Counted from the first letter of the stretch, positions 16,579 through 26,709 are shown. The stretch is 34,340 nt of DNA from Gammaproteobacteria bacterium (GCA_025352045.1 JANXUD010000015.1:1-34340), one strand, 5' to 3'. The notes: generated by a model from the letters alone, not told the origin. Numbers and translations: made by a program.

Positions 16579-17955
16579 GTGATCAAGCCCCGCACCCCGC
16601 CCGGCGTCATGGAACTGCTGCCGCGCGACCAGATCGCCTTCCAGCGCATGCTGGACGTGATCCGGCGCAATTTCGAGCGCTACGGCTTCCTGCCGGTCGA
16701 GACCCCGGTGTTCGAGCTCAGCGACGTCCTGCTGACCAAGACCGGCGGCGAAACCGAGCGCCAGGTCTACTTCGTCCAGTCGACGGGGGCGCTGGAGCAG
16801 GGCACCCAGCCCGACCTGGCCCTGCGCTTCGACCTGACCGTGCCCCTGGCCCGCTACGTCGCCGAGCACGAGCACGAACTGGCGTTTCCCTTCCGGCGCT
16901 ACCAGATGCAGCGCGTCTATCGCGGCGAGCGCGCCCAGCGTGGCCGCTTCCGCGAGTTCTACCAGTGCGATATCGACGTGATCGGCAAGGACGCGCTGTC
17001 GGTGCGCTACGACGCCGAGATGCCGGCGGTGATCCACTCGGTGTTCTCGCAGCTGGGCATCGGCCCGTTCACGGTGCAGTTCAACAACCGCAAGCTGCTG
17101 CGCGGCTTCTTCGAGCAGCTGGGCATCGCCGAGGGCGAGCGCCAGGCCCTGGTATTGCGCGAGATCGACAAGATCGACAAGCGCGGCGCCGATGCCGTGC
17201 GCGCCACCCTGGTCGGCGAGGCGTTCGGCCTGGCCGACGACGCGGTCGCGAGGATCATGGCCTTCGTGCAAACGCGCTCTACCGGCCATGCCGACGCGAT
17301 CGCCAAGCTCGCCGCGCTGGATGCGTCGGCCAACGCGACCCTCGCCGAGGGTGTGGCCGAACTGCGCGAAGTGCTCACCGTGCTGCAGGCGCTAGGCGTG
17401 CCTGAGAAGAACTACGCAGTGAATTTCTCCATCGCCCGCGGCCTGGATTACTACACCGGCACCGTCTACGAAACCACGCTCGACGATTTCCCGCAGATCG
17501 GCTCGATCTGCTCGGGCGGCCGTTACGAGAACCTGGCCGGCCACTACACCAAGTCGAAGTTGCCGGGCGTCGGCATCTCGATCGGCCTGACCAGGCTTTT
17601 CTTCCAGTTGCGCGAGGCCGGCATCGTTTCGACCGCGGACAGTTCGGTGGACGCGCTGGTCGGCCTGATGGACGAGGCCCGGCTGCCCGATTCGCTGGCC
17701 CTGGCCCAGCTGTTGCGTGCCGGCGGCATCAACACCGAGGTCCAGCTGGAACCGAAGAAGCTGGCCAAACAATTCCAGTACGCCGACAAGGCAGGCATCC
17801 GCTTCATGGTCCTGCTGGGCGAGGACGAAGCCGCGCGTGGCGTGGTCACAGTGAAAGACCTGCGCCGGCAGGAGCAGTTCGAGGTGACCCGCGAAGACCT
17901 GGCGGCTACGCTCAAGACCGAACTCGAGCAGCAGCGCGCGATGCAGGCCAACTGA
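16579..17955 (+). CDS. hisS: Histidyl-tRNA synthetase
   Basis: A 458-residue class II aminoacyl-tRNA synthetase. Motif 2 is seen in the [18 protein letters not shown] region, the histidine-specific loops are [13 protein letters not shown] and GGRYENLAG, and motif 3 is [11 protein letters not shown]. The C-terminal anticodon-binding domain covers about the last 100 residues. The start is GTG at 16579, matched by the family's usual IKPRTPPG opening. The next gene starts one base after its stop, so the ammonia-lyase-like gene is co-transcribed with it. Confidence 0.97.
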   Translation: MIKPRTPPGVMELLPRDQIAFQRMLDVIRRNFERYGFLPVETPVFELSDVLLTKTGGETERQVYFVQSTGALEQGTQPDLALRFDLTVPLARYVAEHEHELAFPFRRYQMQRVYRGERAQRGRFREFYQCDIDVIGKDALSVRYDAEMPAVIHSVFSQLGIGPFTVQFNNRKLLRGFFEQLGIAEGERQALVLREIDKIDKRGADAVRATLVGEAFGLADDAVARIMAFVQTRSTGHADAIAKLAALDASANATLAEGVAELREVLTVLQALGVPEKNYAVNFSIARGLDYYTGTVYETTLDDFPQIGSICSGGRYENLAGHYTKSKLPGVGISIGLTRLFFQLREAGIVSTADSSVDALVGLMDEARLPDSLALAQLLRAGGINTEVQLEPKKLAKQFQYADKAGIRFMVLLGEDEAARGVVTVKDLRRQEQFEVTREDLAATLKTELEQQRAMQAN

Positions 17956-17956
17956 C

Positions 17957-19852
17957 ATGGCCACGGACGCGGGGTCCATCCGCCTCGATGGTCAGTCGCT
18001 CACGCGCGCGCAGGTGCTCGCGGTCGCACGGGGCGCCGCTGTGGAACTGGACGAAGCGCAACTCTCGAAGGTCCAGCGCGCCGCCGATTTCCTGCGCGAC
18101 ATGGTCGCCAGGCAGGAACCGATCTATGGCGTGTCCACCGGCTTCGGCAGCAACGCCGACAAGCTGCTTGGCGCGCACCGGATCCGCCCCGGCGGCGATC
18201 CGCACGAGAGCGTGCTGGAGGAATTGCAGCGCAACCTGATCGTCACCCACGCGGTCTGCGTCGGCGAGCCCTTCGCCGCCGACGTGGTGCGCGCGATGCT
18301 GGTGATCCGGATCAATACCCTGATGCGCGGGCATTCCGGCATCCGCGTCGAGACCCTGCGTGCGCAGGCCGATCTGCTCAATGCAGGCATCGTTCCAGTC
18401 GTGCCGCAGAAGGGCTCGGTGGGCGCCAGTGGCGACTTGGCGCCGCTGTCGCACCTGGCCATCGTCCTGCTGGGCGGTGGCGAGGCCTTCTACCAGGGCG
18501 TGCGGATGCCCGGCGGCGAGGCGCTGCGGCGTGCCGGCCTGCAACCGGTCACGCTCTCGCACAAGGAAGGCCTGGCGCTGAACAACGGCACCGCGCAGAT
18601 GCTCGCCACTGGTGTGCTCGCCGCGGCGAAGCTCGAGACCCTGCTCGACACCGCCGACCTTGCCGGGGCGACCACGCTGGATGCCTTCGCCGGCCGCATG
18701 CGCGCCTTCGACGAGCACGTGCATGCGCTGCGTCCGCATCCGGGCCAGGTCGAATCCGCGGGCAACTTGCGCCGCCTGCTGGGTGGTTCGACCCTGGTCG
18801 ACATCGCCTACCACCTGGTGCCGCGCTTCAAGTCCTGGACGCCCGCCAGCTGGTCCACGCCGGCGCAGCAGGCGCTGGGCTTCGACATCGGCTGGGATTG
18901 GGTGCCGCTGGACCAGCGCCACGGGCGCGAACGCTTCTACGCGCGCTTCCGCCCGTTCCGCGGTGGCAAGAAGCACCAGCCGCAGGACAGTTACTCGCTG
19001 CGCTGCATCCCGCAGGTGCACGGTGCCGTGCGCGATGCGCTGGCGCAGGCGCAGCGCGTGCTCGACATCGAGCTCAATGCCGTCACCGACAATCCGCTGC
19101 TGTTCCCGGATCTGGCGGGCGCCCGCGAGATCGAGGACCAGGTCGTCTCCGCGGGCCATTTCCACGGCATGCCGCTGGCCCTGGCGATGAGTTACCTGAA
19201 GGCCGCCATCCCGGTGCTTGCGTCCATCTCGGAACGACGCACCAACAAGCTCGTCGACCCGGCCACCAGCGACGGCCTGCCGGCCTTCCTGATCGGCAAC
19301 GAGGACGGCACCGAGAGCGGCTTCATGATCGTGCAGTACACCGCCGCGGCCCTGGTCAACGACCTGTGCAGCCGCGCCCACCCGGCGTCGGTGTATTCCA
19401 TCCCGACCAGCGCCAATGCCGAGGACCATGTGTCGATGGGCGCGAACGAAGGTCGGCACGTGCTGGACATGTGCGAAGACATGGGCCGCGTGCTGGCGCT
19501 CGAGCTGTACACCGCGGCGCAGGCGCTGGACTACCGCCGCGACATGATCAACGCCGCGCGCAACCTGGCCCGCGCCGGCGATGTCGAGGCGCTCGCGGCG
19601 AAAGTGCAGGGCGCGCCGCTTCCCGGCTCGCCCGACCGCGCCGCGTTCCTGGGGGAGGTCGAACTGCTGCGCGCGGAACTGGCTGCGGCGGATGAATTCC
19701 AGCCTGGCGCGCCGGTCGCCGCCGTGCTGCGCCGGCTGCGCGAGGAGATTCCGTTCATGGCGCGCGACCGCGCGATGGATGGGGAAGTTGGGCGGGTGTG
19801 CGAGCTGGTGCTTTCCGGAGCGTTGCTCGAGGCTTCGAAAGTCAAACCCTGA
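17957..19852 (+). CDS. HAL/PAL-family aromatic amino acid ammonia-lyase (probably histidine), with insertion
   Basis: A 631-residue enzyme of the histidine/phenylalanine ammonia-lyase family. The triad Ala157-Ser158-Gly159 in GSVGASGDLAPLSHLA forms the MIO electrophile; YGVSTGFGSNAD (57-68) supplies the catalytic tyrosine loop and ELNAVTDNPLLFPD (372-385) a further active-site strand. NLIVTHA at 93-99 has a histidine at the substrate-selectivity position, which fits HAL or TAL and not PAL. It is about 120 residues longer than usual HutH (near 510), mainly by an insertion at about 286-340 (Trp- and Arg-rich) just before QDSYSLRC. No hutU, hutI or hutG is nearby; instead it follows hisS by one base. 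Histidine as substrate is therefore an inference. Confidence 0.85.
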   Translation: MATDAGSIRLDGQSLTRAQVLAVARGAAVELDEAQLSKVQRAADFLRDMVARQEPIYGVSTGFGSNADKLLGAHRIRPGGDPHESVLEELQRNLIVTHAVCVGEPFAADVVRAMLVIRINTLMRGHSGIRVETLRAQADLLNAGIVPVVPQKGSVGASGDLAPLSHLAIVLLGGGEAFYQGVRMPGGEALRRAGLQPVTLSHKEGLALNNGTAQMLATGVLAAAKLETLLDTADLAGATTLDAFAGRMRAFDEHVHALRPHPGQVESAGNLRRLLGGSTLVDIAYHLVPRFKSWTPASWSTPAQQALGFDIGWDWVPLDQRHGRERFYARFRPFRGGKKHQPQDSYSLRCIPQVHGAVRDALAQAQRVLDIELNAVTDNPLLFPDLAGAREIEDQVVSAGHFHGMPLALAMSYLKAAIPVLASISERRTNKLVDPATSDGLPAFLIGNEDGTESGFMIVQYTAAALVNDLCSRAHPASVYSIPTSANAEDHVSMGANEGRHVLDMCEDMGRVLALELYTAAQALDYRRDMINAARNLARAGDVEALAAKVQGAPLPGSPDRAAFLGEVELLRAELAAADEFQPGAPVAAVLRRLREEIPFMARDRAMDGEVGRVCELVLSGALLEASKVKP

Positions 19853-19870
19853 CCCCGTGCCGCGGCGACG

Positions 19871-21688
19871 TCAGACGACGTGGACGCGGTTGCGGCCTGC
19901 GTTCTTGGCGGCGTAGAGCGCGTCGTCGGCCTGGTGCAGCAGCTCGTCCGCGGTGGCGGTATTGCCCGCGACCAGGCAGCAGATGCCGATGCTCGCGGTC
20001 ATCCCGATATCCTTGCCCGCGTAGCGCACCGGTGAGTCGGCGACCCGTTGCCGGATTCGCTCGGCCACGTCGCGCGCCTTGGCCGCGGCCGCGCCCGGCA
20101 GCAGGATCACGAACTCCTCGCCGCCGAATCGCCCCGTGAGCGCGACTTCCGGCCGCAGGCAGTCGTCGAGGTTGCGCGCCAGCGTGCGCAGGCACTCGTC
20201 GCCGGCCAGGTGCCCGAATTCGTCGTTGACGCCCTTGAAGTGGTCCAGGTCCATCAGCAGCAGGCTGATCGGCTGTCGGGTCTCGATCGCATGGTGCAGC
20301 ATCTGCTCGAACACTTCGCGGAAGTGCCGGCGGTTGAACATGCCGGTCAGGACGTCGCGCCGGTTGGACTCGCGCAGCCGTGAATTCGCGTCCGCCAGCT
20401 GTTCCAGCGCCGTGCTCAGCTCCGCCGTGCGCCGGGACACGTTGCGCTCGAGTTGTTCGTTGGCGTCGCGCACCACGCTCTCGTTCTCGGTGCGCAGGTT
20501 GGCATAGCGGTAGGCGAGGGCGAAGCTGAGCAGGATCATCTCCATCGCCGAGCCGATCTGGATCCCGTACTCGGTGACGAAATTCTTCGGCAGCAGGCCA
20601 AACGACACCGAGGCATACATGGCGGTGCCGAACAAGAGCATCGCCCAGGCGGCAAGGAACAGCCGGGCCGGTGCGTAGCCGCGCTTGATCGCCTCCAGGG
20701 CCTGGTAGACCAGCAGCATCACGCCGGGGAACACGCTGTAGGTGCCCAACTGGACCGACGTGCGGTAGGGCAGCCAGAACGATGCGATGGCGAGCAGCGC
20801 ATAGAAGGAGATGAAGGCCAGCGACAGCCTGTCGCCGAAGCGCCAGCGCTCGCGCAGCTCCAGGAACAGGCGCGCGAACTGGTGCATCGCCATCTGCACC
20901 AGGCACATGCTCAGCGGGATCGCCAGGTTGGCCAGCCATGGCGAGGACGGCCACAGGTATTCGAAAGCCAGCCCATTGAGGCAGAACATCACCAGGCCAA
21001 ACCCGGCCAGGTGGCACATGTACCAGAAGTGGCTGCTGTCGCGCAGCGACAGCCACAGCACCATGTTGTAGAAGAACAGGGCCAGCAGGATGCCGTCGTA
21101 GATGCCGATGCCAAGCTGCGCGTCGCGTTCCATCTCGGCGAAGGCGCCGAACGAATAGATCCGCAACGGCGCCTGCATCGAGCTCTCGCTCTTGGCCCGA
21201 ACCAGCAGCTCGACCTCGGTGCTCTGCGGCAGGTTGAGCCAGAAATTCGGATGCCGGTAGCGGATCGCCCGCGCGGAGAACGGCAGCTCGTCGCCGGAGG
21301 CCAGGTGGTCGACGCGCCCGTCCGGATAGCGCATGTACACGTCCACGTAGTCCAGCAGGGAGTACTGCAGCACCAGAAGCCAGCGCTCCTCGGTGTTGCC
21401 CTGGTTGTACAGGGTGGCGTGGAACCAGTACGCGCCATTGCCGAACCCGAACGTGGCATTGCCGCCGGGCAGGGGCTTGAACTTGCCCTGTGCCGCGGCC
21501 TGGAACATGGCCGATGCATCCGCGTGCCCGTCCGGGTCCACGAGGAAGGACACATGCGGCGAGAGGTCGAGGTTGCTGAGGCCGGGGCCGACCAGGATCC
21601 GGTCGTCCGCCCACGCCGCGCCACTGGCCCCGGCGAAGCCGCAGGCGGCCAGGACCAGCCAGCAGGCGAGGCGCGCGATCGACTTCAA
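19871..21688 (-). CDS. 7TM-DISM sensor diguanylate cyclase
   Basis: A 605-residue membrane sensor. Order: signal peptide (1-27), an extracytoplasmic 7TMR-DISM sensing domain (about 34-170), seven transmembrane helices (about 194-394), a short coiled coil (about 395-442) and a GGDEF domain (about 450-605). The active site is GGEEF at 522-526 with the upstream DLDHFKGVNDEFGH metal site, so c-di-GMP synthesis is expected. The product-inhibition I-site (RxxD five residues before GGEEF) reads otherwise and looks lost. I chose the TTG at 21688 since GGGGAG precedes it at good spacing and the signal peptide starts there; a longer frame reaches to 21871. A weak -10 (TATAGG, 21764-21769 minus) lies upstream. 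Confidence 0.88.
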   Translation of the reverse strand: MKSIARLACWLVLAACGFAGASGAAWADDRILVGPGLSNLDLSPHVSFLVDPDGHADASAMFQAAAQGKFKPLPGGNATFGFGNGAYWFHATLYNQGNTEERWLLVLQYSLLDYVDVYMRYPDGRVDHLASGDELPFSARAIRYRHPNFWLNLPQSTEVELLVRAKSESSMQAPLRIYSFGAFAEMERDAQLGIGIYDGILLALFFYNMVLWLSLRDSSHFWYMCHLAGFGLVMFCLNGLAFEYLWPSSPWLANLAIPLSMCLVQMAMHQFARLFLELRERWRFGDRLSLAFISFYALLAIASFWLPYRTSVQLGTYSVFPGVMLLVYQALEAIKRGYAPARLFLAAWAMLLFGTAMYASVSFGLLPKNFVTEYGIQIGSAMEMILLSFALAYRYANLRTENESVVRDANEQLERNVSRRTAELSTALEQLADANSRLRESNRRDVLTGMFNRRHFREVFEQMLHHAIETRQPISLLLMDLDHFKGVNDEFGHLAGDECLRTLARNLDDCLRPEVALTGRFGGEEFVILLPGAAAAKARDVAERIRQRVADSPVRYAGKDIGMTASIGICCLVAGNTATADELLHQADDALYAAKNAGRNRVHVV

Positions 21689-21863
21689 GCAGTACTCCCC
21701 CCGGATGGACCCAGACGCCCACGCATGTCCAACCTCCGGTACGGCGAGCGGGGCCGACAGTTGCCTATACATTAACCGAGCAACGGTCTCGTGCCCCCGG
21801 GCCGGCCGGGTACCGGGTAAGGATTGGCAACCGTGAATCCTGAATCGTAACGAGGGACACAGC

Positions 21864-21892
21864 TTGACCAATGTAATAGCGCGCTGTTACAT
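21864..21892 (+). promoter_or_regulatory. Promoter of the TrpR-like regulator and his operon
   Basis: TTGACC (21864-21869) and TTACAT (21887-21892) are separated by 17 bases. Seven bases separate the -10 box from the ATG at 21900, so the transcript should begin at or within a base of the start codon. GGAG at 21894-21897 is only two bases from the ATG, too close for a normal ribosome binding site. Confidence 0.65.
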
Positions 21893-21895
21893 TGG
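21868..21895. promoter_or_regulatory. 28-bp palindromic operator (HisR-type)
   Basis: The half-sites CCAATGTAA (21868-21876) and TTACATTGG (21887-21895) are exact reverse complements, and the centre AGCGCGCT is also self-complementary; only the pair 21877/21886 (T against G) fails. The site fills the space between the -35 and -10 boxes and covers the -10, the ideal place for a repressor. It stands directly ahead of the TrpR-like gene that leads into hisG, so autoregulated control of histidine synthesis is the natural reading. From memory, TrpR-family HisR regulators with palindromes of this kind have been predicted in Xanthomonadales. Confidence 0.85.
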
Positions 21896-21899
21896 AGCT

Positions 21900-22262
21900 A
21901 TGAAGAGACGGGACGCCAAGGCAACGCCACCGAGACGGGATAGCGCCAGCTCGCTGGCACCCCTGGTCGACGCCCTGCTGGCCATGCGCTCGGCGCCGGA
22001 GCTGCGCGCCTTCCTGGCCGACCTGTGCACGCCGGCCGAACTCGAGGCGATCGCCGACCGCTGGCGGGTCGTGCCCCTGCTGATCGACGGGCTGGCGTAT
22101 CGCGAGATCCATGACCGGACCGGGGTGAGCGTGACCACGGTCGGCCGGATCGCGCGCTGCCTCGACCTGGGGTCGGGTGGCTACCGCCTCGCCGCGGACC
22201 GCCTGCTGGGCGACCGCGGCGGGACCTCCGGCCCCGCCGGGCATCGCGCGCCAATGCCCTGA
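21900..22262 (+). CDS. TrpR-family repressor, probable histidine regulator (HisR)
   Basis: A 120-residue protein of the TrpR/YerC-YecD group. The core runs from about residue 20 to 103: helices [13 protein letters not shown] and [17 protein letters not shown], then the helix-turn-helix [15 protein letters not shown] (74-88) and the characteristic [12 protein letters not shown]. It most likely binds the palindrome in its own promoter and uses histidine or a pathway signal as corepressor, repressing itself and hisG onward. The start at ATG 21900 is chosen over an upstream TTG (21864), which is the -35 box. 59 bases without terminator separate it from hisG. Confidence 0.85.
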   Translation: MKRRDAKATPPRRDSASSLAPLVDALLAMRSAPELRAFLADLCTPAELEAIADRWRVVPLLIDGLAYREIHDRTGVSVTTVGRIARCLDLGSGGYRLAADRLLGDRGGTSGPAGHRAPMP

Positions 22263-22321
22263 ATCGTTCCACACCTTTTCACCCTTTTTGTACTTGCCAC
22301 CACCTCAAGGAATCCCGCGTC

Positions 22322-23221
22322 ATGCGGACGCACGACCGATTGCGCATTGCCATCCAGAAATCCGGCCGCCTCAGCGACCCGGCGCGCGAGTTGCTTGCGC
22401 GCGCGGGCTTCGCTTTCCGCGAGAGCCGCGACCGCCTGTTCTGCTTCGGCGAGACCCAGCCCGTGGACCTGCTGCTGGTCCGCGACGATGACATCCCCGG
22501 CCTGATCGCCGAGGGCGTCTGCGACATGGGCATCGTCGGCCGCAACCTGCTGGAAGAGCAGGGCGCCGAGCGCGAAGCGGCCGGCGACGTGCCCGCGGTG
22601 GCCACGCTGCGAACGCTTGGTTTCGGGCGCTGCCGCCTGTCCATCGCCGTGCCCAACGACTGGGATTATTCCGGTCCCGCGCGCCTTGCCGGCACCCGCA
22701 TCGCCACCAGTTACCCGCACCTGCTGGCGCGCTGGCTGCGTGGCCACGCCGTGGATGCCGAGCCGGTGGTGCTATCGGGTTCGGTCGAGATCGCGCCGCG
22801 CCTGGGCAAGGCCGAAAGCATCTGCGACCTGGTCTCCACCGGCGGCACCCTGCTGGCCAACCAGTTGAAGGAAGTCGCGGTGGTGCTGGAGAGCGAGGCC
22901 GTGCTGGCCGGCCCCGCCACCCCGTTCACCGATGCGCGCGCCGACCTGGCGGCGATGCTGTTGCGCCGGCTCGACGGCGTGATGCAGTTGCGCGCGAGCA
23001 AGCTGCTGCTGTTCCAGGCGCCGCGCAGCGCGCTGCCCGCCATCCTCAAGCTGCTCGACGATGCCGAGCCGCCGACCGTGACCCGGATCGACGGCCGCGA
23101 CGACGAAGTCAGCCTGCAGGCCCTTTGCCGGCGTGCCATGACCTGGCAACGCCTGGAGGACATGAAGCGCGCCGGCGCGTCCGGCCTGCTGGTGCTCCCT
23201 GTGGAGCAGATGCTGGCATGA
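22322..23221 (+). CDS. hisG: ATP phosphoribosyltransferase, long form
   Basis: A 299-residue enzyme for the committed step of histidine synthesis (ATP + PRPP). The length, equal to the E. coli enzyme, shows the long form with a C-terminal regulatory ACT-like domain (about 225-299) that mediates feedback inhibition by histidine, so no HisZ partner is needed. Visible blocks are [32 protein letters not shown] and the PRPP loop [21 protein letters not shown] at 22307-22311 is its ribosome binding site. No His-rich leader peptide or attenuator is present upstream, in keeping with repressor control. It overlaps hisD by ATGA. Confidence 0.97.
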   Translation: MRTHDRLRIAIQKSGRLSDPARELLARAGFAFRESRDRLFCFGETQPVDLLLVRDDDIPGLIAEGVCDMGIVGRNLLEEQGAEREAAGDVPAVATLRTLGFGRCRLSIAVPNDWDYSGPARLAGTRIATSYPHLLARWLRGHAVDAEPVVLSGSVEIAPRLGKAESICDLVSTGGTLLANQLKEVAVVLESEAVLAGPATPFTDARADLAAMLLRRLDGVMQLRASKLLLFQAPRSALPAILKLLDDAEPPTVTRIDGRDDEVSLQALCRRAMTWQRLEDMKRAGASGLLVLPVEQMLA

Positions 23222-24579
23222 GCCCCGCCGATTCCAGCCTGGTTGAACCCGGCGCGACCGCGCCACTGGCCCTGCGCGTCATTGACTGGCAGGCGCAGGA
23301 TGCCGCTGCACGCGACGCCGCGCTGCGCCGGCCGACCCGCGACACCGATGGCGACGTGCAGGACCGGGTCGCGCGCATCGTCGACCAGGTGCGCGCCGAT
23401 GGCGATGGCGCCTTGCGTGCCCTGACCCGGCGTTTTGACGGCGCGGAGCTGGCGGCCTTCGAGGTTGGCGAGCCTGAATTCGATGCCGCGCGCGCCGCCG
23501 TGCCGGCCGCCTTGTTCGACGCGATGGTCGAAGCCCGCGGCCGCCTGCTGGCCTGGCACCGGGCCGGCATGGCCGTCGAATTCGAGGTCGAGACCGCGCC
23601 CGGCGTGCGCTGCGGCCGCGTGCTGCGCGGACTGGACCGCGTGGGACTTTACGTGCCCGCCGGCTCGGCGCCGCTGCCGTCCACCGCGATGATGCTCGGC
23701 GTCCCGGCTGCGCTCGCCGGCTGCGGCGAAACCATCCTGTGCACGCCGCCCCGGTCCGATGGCAGCGCCGATCCGGTGGTCCTGACCGCCGCGCGCCTGT
23801 GCGGCGTGACGCGCGTGTTCAAGCTGGGCGGCGCGCAGGCGATTGCCGCGATGGCGCTGGGCACCGACAGCGTGCCGCGCTGCGACAAGCTGTTCGGGCC
23901 CGGCAACGCCTATGTCACCGCGGCCAAGCAGCAAGTCGCGGCGCTGGCCGGCGGCCCGGCCATCGACATGCCGGCCGGCCCCTCCGAAGTGCTGGTGATC
24001 GCCGACGCGGGCGCCTCGCCGGCGCGCGTCGCCGCCGATCTGCTCTCGCAGGCCGAGCATGGTCCGGATTCGCAGGTGCTGGCCATCTCCGACTCGGCGG
24101 CCTTGCTCGATGCGGTGCGTGCGCAACTCGCCGGGCAACTGGTCGACCTGCCGCGCGCCGACATCGCCCGCGCGTCGCTTGCGCACGCGCGCTTGCTGCT
24201 GGTCGGCGATCTGGCGGCCGCGGTGGCGATCAGCAATGCCTACGCACCGGAGCACCTGATCCTCGCCGTGGCGGACCCCGCGGCCCTGCTGCCCGCCGTG
24301 CGCCGCGCGGGCTCGATCTTCCTGGGCGACGATGCCGCGGAAGCGCTCGGCGATTATTGTTCGGGCACCAACCACGTGCTGCCCACCGACGGCGCGGCGC
24401 GGGCCTGGAGCGGCTTGAGCGTGACCAGTTTCCAGACCGCGATCAGCGTGCAGTCGCTCGATCGCGGCGGCCTGCTGGCGATCGGCGCCTGCGCCGTAAC
24501 GCTGGCGCGGGCGGAAGGACTGGAAGCGCATGCGCGCGCGGTGCAGCTGCGGATGGAGCAAGCCCATGACCGTGCTTGA
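23218..24579 (+). CDS. hisD: Histidinol dehydrogenase
   Basis: A 453-residue zinc enzyme that oxidises histidinol to histidine in two NAD-dependent steps. Landmarks: [64 protein letters not shown], the catalytic [11 protein letters not shown] block with Glu-His, and SGTNHVLPT. About 20 residues longer than most family members, the excess being at the N-terminus (the start at 23218 is fixed by the ATGA overlap with hisG). Confidence 0.97.
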   Translation: MSPADSSLVEPGATAPLALRVIDWQAQDAAARDAALRRPTRDTDGDVQDRVARIVDQVRADGDGALRALTRRFDGAELAAFEVGEPEFDAARAAVPAALFDAMVEARGRLLAWHRAGMAVEFEVETAPGVRCGRVLRGLDRVGLYVPAGSAPLPSTAMMLGVPAALAGCGETILCTPPRSDGSADPVVLTAARLCGVTRVFKLGGAQAIAAMALGTDSVPRCDKLFGPGNAYVTAAKQQVAALAGGPAIDMPAGPSEVLVIADAGASPARVAADLLSQAEHGPDSQVLAISDSAALLDAVRAQLAGQLVDLPRADIARASLAHARLLLVGDLAAAVAISNAYAPEHLILAVADPAALLPAVRRAGSIFLGDDAAEALGDYCSGTNHVLPTDGAARAWSGLSVTSFQTAISVQSLDRGGLLAIGACAVTLARAEGLEAHARAVQLRMEQAHDRA

Positions 24580-25636
24580 CCTGGTGCGGCCGGACCTGCG
24601 CGACTTTGGTGGCTATGCCTCGGCCCGGCGCACCCAAATGCAGGGCGCGATCTGGCTCAATGCCAACGAGTCGCCCCTGCCGTCTCCCGCCGATCCGGGC
24701 GGAACCCTCAATCGCTATCCCGAACCGCAGCCGGCACGGCTGCGCGCGCGCCTTGCGCAGTTGTACGGCGTCGCGCCGGAGTGCCTGATGGTCACCCGGG
24801 GCAGTGACGAGGGCATCGACCTGCTGGTGCGCGCGTTCTGCCGGGCCGGCCAGGACGCGGTCGCCATCGCGACGCCGTGCTTCGGCATGTACGCGGTCAG
24901 CGCCCGGATCCAGGGCGCGCCCCTGGTCGAGGTGCCGCTGCTCGACGCGCCTGCGGGCTGGCAGTTTGACCTGCCGGGCCTGGTGGACGCCGTCGCCACG
25001 CGCGGCGCGCGCATCGTCTTCCTGTGTTCGCCAGCCAATCCCACAGGGCAGAGCTTGACCCTGGACGCGATCAGCGATTTGGCGCAGGCGATCGGCGGCC
25101 GCGCGATCCTGGTCCTGGACGAAGCCTATGTCGAGTACGCCGACAGCGGCAGCGCCTCGACCCTGCTCGCTGCGTTTCCGGGCCTGGTGGTGTTGCGCAC
25201 GCTGTCCAAGGCGCATGCGCTCGCCGGCGCGCGGATCGGCGCGCTGCTGGCCGCGCCGGAGATCGTATCCCTGCTGCGCAACCTGTCGGCGCCGTATCCC
25301 ATCGCCGCGACCTCCGCTGCGCTGGCCCTCGATGCCTTGTCCGACGCAACCCTGGCGGAGACCAAAGCGCGCGTCACGCAAGCAATCTCCGAACGCCGCC
25401 GTGTCCAGGACGCGCTCGACGCAGCCCCGGCGATCAGCCGCGTCCATCCTTCCCAGGCCAACTTCCTCCTCCTGAGCTGTGCTGACACCCAGGCCAGCTT
25501 CGACGCCCTGCTCGCCGCCGGCGTGGTCGTGCGTGACATGCGCGCCATGCCCGGCCTTGGCGATGCCCTGCGTGTATCCATCGGCACGCCGACGGAGAAT
25601 GACGCCCTGCTGCGCGCCCTCGGAGCCATGCCGTGA
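24566..25636 (+). CDS. hisC: Histidinol-phosphate aminotransferase
   Basis: A 356-residue class I/II PLP-dependent aminotransferase. The Schiff-base lysine is Lys215 in [22 protein letters not shown] near the N-terminus, [23 protein letters not shown] and [10 protein letters not shown] are the other cofactor-binding blocks. The ATG at 24566 overlaps the end of hisD by 14 bases. It converts imidazole-acetol phosphate to histidinol phosphate. Confidence 0.97.
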   Translation: MTVLDLVRPDLRDFGGYASARRTQMQGAIWLNANESPLPSPADPGGTLNRYPEPQPARLRARLAQLYGVAPECLMVTRGSDEGIDLLVRAFCRAGQDAVAIATPCFGMYAVSARIQGAPLVEVPLLDAPAGWQFDLPGLVDAVATRGARIVFLCSPANPTGQSLTLDAISDLAQAIGGRAILVLDEAYVEYADSGSASTLLAAFPGLVVLRTLSKAHALAGARIGALLAAPEIVSLLRNLSAPYPIAATSAALALDALSDATLAETKARVTQAISERRRVQDALDAAPAISRVHPSQANFLLLSCADTQASFDALLAAGVVVRDMRAMPGLGDALRVSIGTPTENDALLRALGAMP

Positions 25637-26709
25637 CCAAGATCCTGTTCATCGACCGCGATGGCGTCCTGATCGAGGAACCGGACAACGAGCAGGTGGA
25701 CTGCTTCTCCAAGTTCCGCATGATCCCCGGCTGCATCCCGGCCCTGCTGCGCCTGCGCGACGCCGGTTTCGAGTTCGTGATGGTGACCAACCAGGACGGG
25801 CTGGGCACGGCCTCCTTCCCCATGGCCGACTTCCTCGGCCCGCAAAACCTGCTGCTGCAGGTGCTGGCCTCGCAGGGCATTGCCTTCCGCGAAGTGCTGG
25901 TCGACGAACACCTTCCCGCCGACAACCACCCCAACCGCAAGCCCGGCATCGGCATGGTCATGCATTACCTGCGCGACCGCAGCATCGACCTGGCGCGCAG
26001 CGCGATGGTTGGCGACCGTGAGACGGACATGCAGTTCGCGGACAACCTGGGCGTGCGCGGCTTCCGCCTGCGCAATGCCAGCCAGTCCGGGGGTGACTAC
26101 GACTGGGCCGGCATCGCGCATGCGCTGGTGGATGCGCCGCGCACTGCCTTCGTCGAGCGCGTGACCAAGGAGACGCGGATCCGCGTGCGCGTGGACCTCG
26201 ACCGGCGCGCGGAACCGGTGGTCGCGACCGGACAGGGCTTCTTCGACCACATGCTCGAGCAACTGGGCAAGCACGGCGGTTTCGCGCTGGACCTGCAATG
26301 CGCGGGCGACCTGCACATCGACGAGCACCACACGGTCGAGGACAGCGCCCTGGCCCTGGGCGAGGCGCTGCGCCAGGCGCTGGGCGACAAGCGCGGCATC
26401 GGCCGCTACGGCTTCGAGCTGCCGATGGACGAGGCCAGTGCCGGCGCGCGCCTGGACCTGTCCGGCCGCGCGCACTTCACGTTCGAGGGCGAATTCCCGC
26501 GCAGCGAGGTTGGCGGCCTGCCGACCGAACTGGTGCCGCATTTCTTCCGCTCGCTCTGCGATGCCGGCGGCATCAACCTGCAACTGTGGGTGCGCGGCGA
26601 CAATACCCATCACATGGTCGAGGCCTGCTTCAAGGCGGTGGCGAGGGCACTGCGCCAGGCCATCGTGCGCGAGGGCAGCGAGCTGCCCAGCACCAAGGGT
26701 GCGCTGTGA
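25633..26709 (+). CDS. hisB: Bifunctional histidinol-phosphatase / imidazoleglycerol-phosphate dehydratase
   Basis: A 358-residue fusion as in E. coli. The N-terminal HAD-type phosphatase (about 1-165) shows the nucleophile motif DRDGV with Asp8 and Asp10, and [15 protein letters not shown] as the later magnesium motif. The C-terminal dehydratase (about 168-358) has [23 protein letters not shown] around residue 232 and [10 protein letters not shown], the metal-binding histidine motifs. It starts at GTG, overlapping the hisC stop (GTGA). The two activities are steps seven and nine of the pathway. Confidence 0.97.
   Translation: MTKILFIDRDGVLIEEPDNEQVDCFSKFRMIPGCIPALLRLRDAGFEFVMVTNQDGLGTASFPMADFLGPQNLLLQVLASQGIAFREVLVDEHLPADNHPNRKPGIGMVMHYLRDRSIDLARSAMVGDRETDMQFADNLGVRGFRLRNASQSGGDYDWAGIAHALVDAPRTAFVERVTKETRIRVRVDLDRRAEPVVATGQGFFDHMLEQLGKHGGFALDLQCAGDLHIDEHHTVEDSALALGEALRQALGDKRGIGRYGFELPMDEASAGARLDLSGRAHFTFEGEFPRSEVGGLPTELVPHFFRSLCDAGGINLQLWVRGDNTHHMVEACFKAVARALRQAIVREGSELPSTKGAL

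Noticed and set aside
17912-19459. 515-codon minus-strand frame over the ammonia-lyase
   Set aside because: Antisense shadow; composition typical of reverse-read GC-rich coding DNA.
21790-21815. GC-rich inverted repeat (GGGCCGGCC, GGTACC) between the cyclase and hisR
   Set aside because: Short and imperfect, with no fixed relation to a promoter; likely composition.
21864-21899. TTG at 21864 as start of the TrpR-like regulator
   Set aside because: It coincides with the -35 hexamer and the operator, so it would lie upstream of the transcript.
22263-22321. A his leader peptide or attenuator before hisG
   Set aside because: The 59 bases contain no run of His codons and no terminator hairpin.
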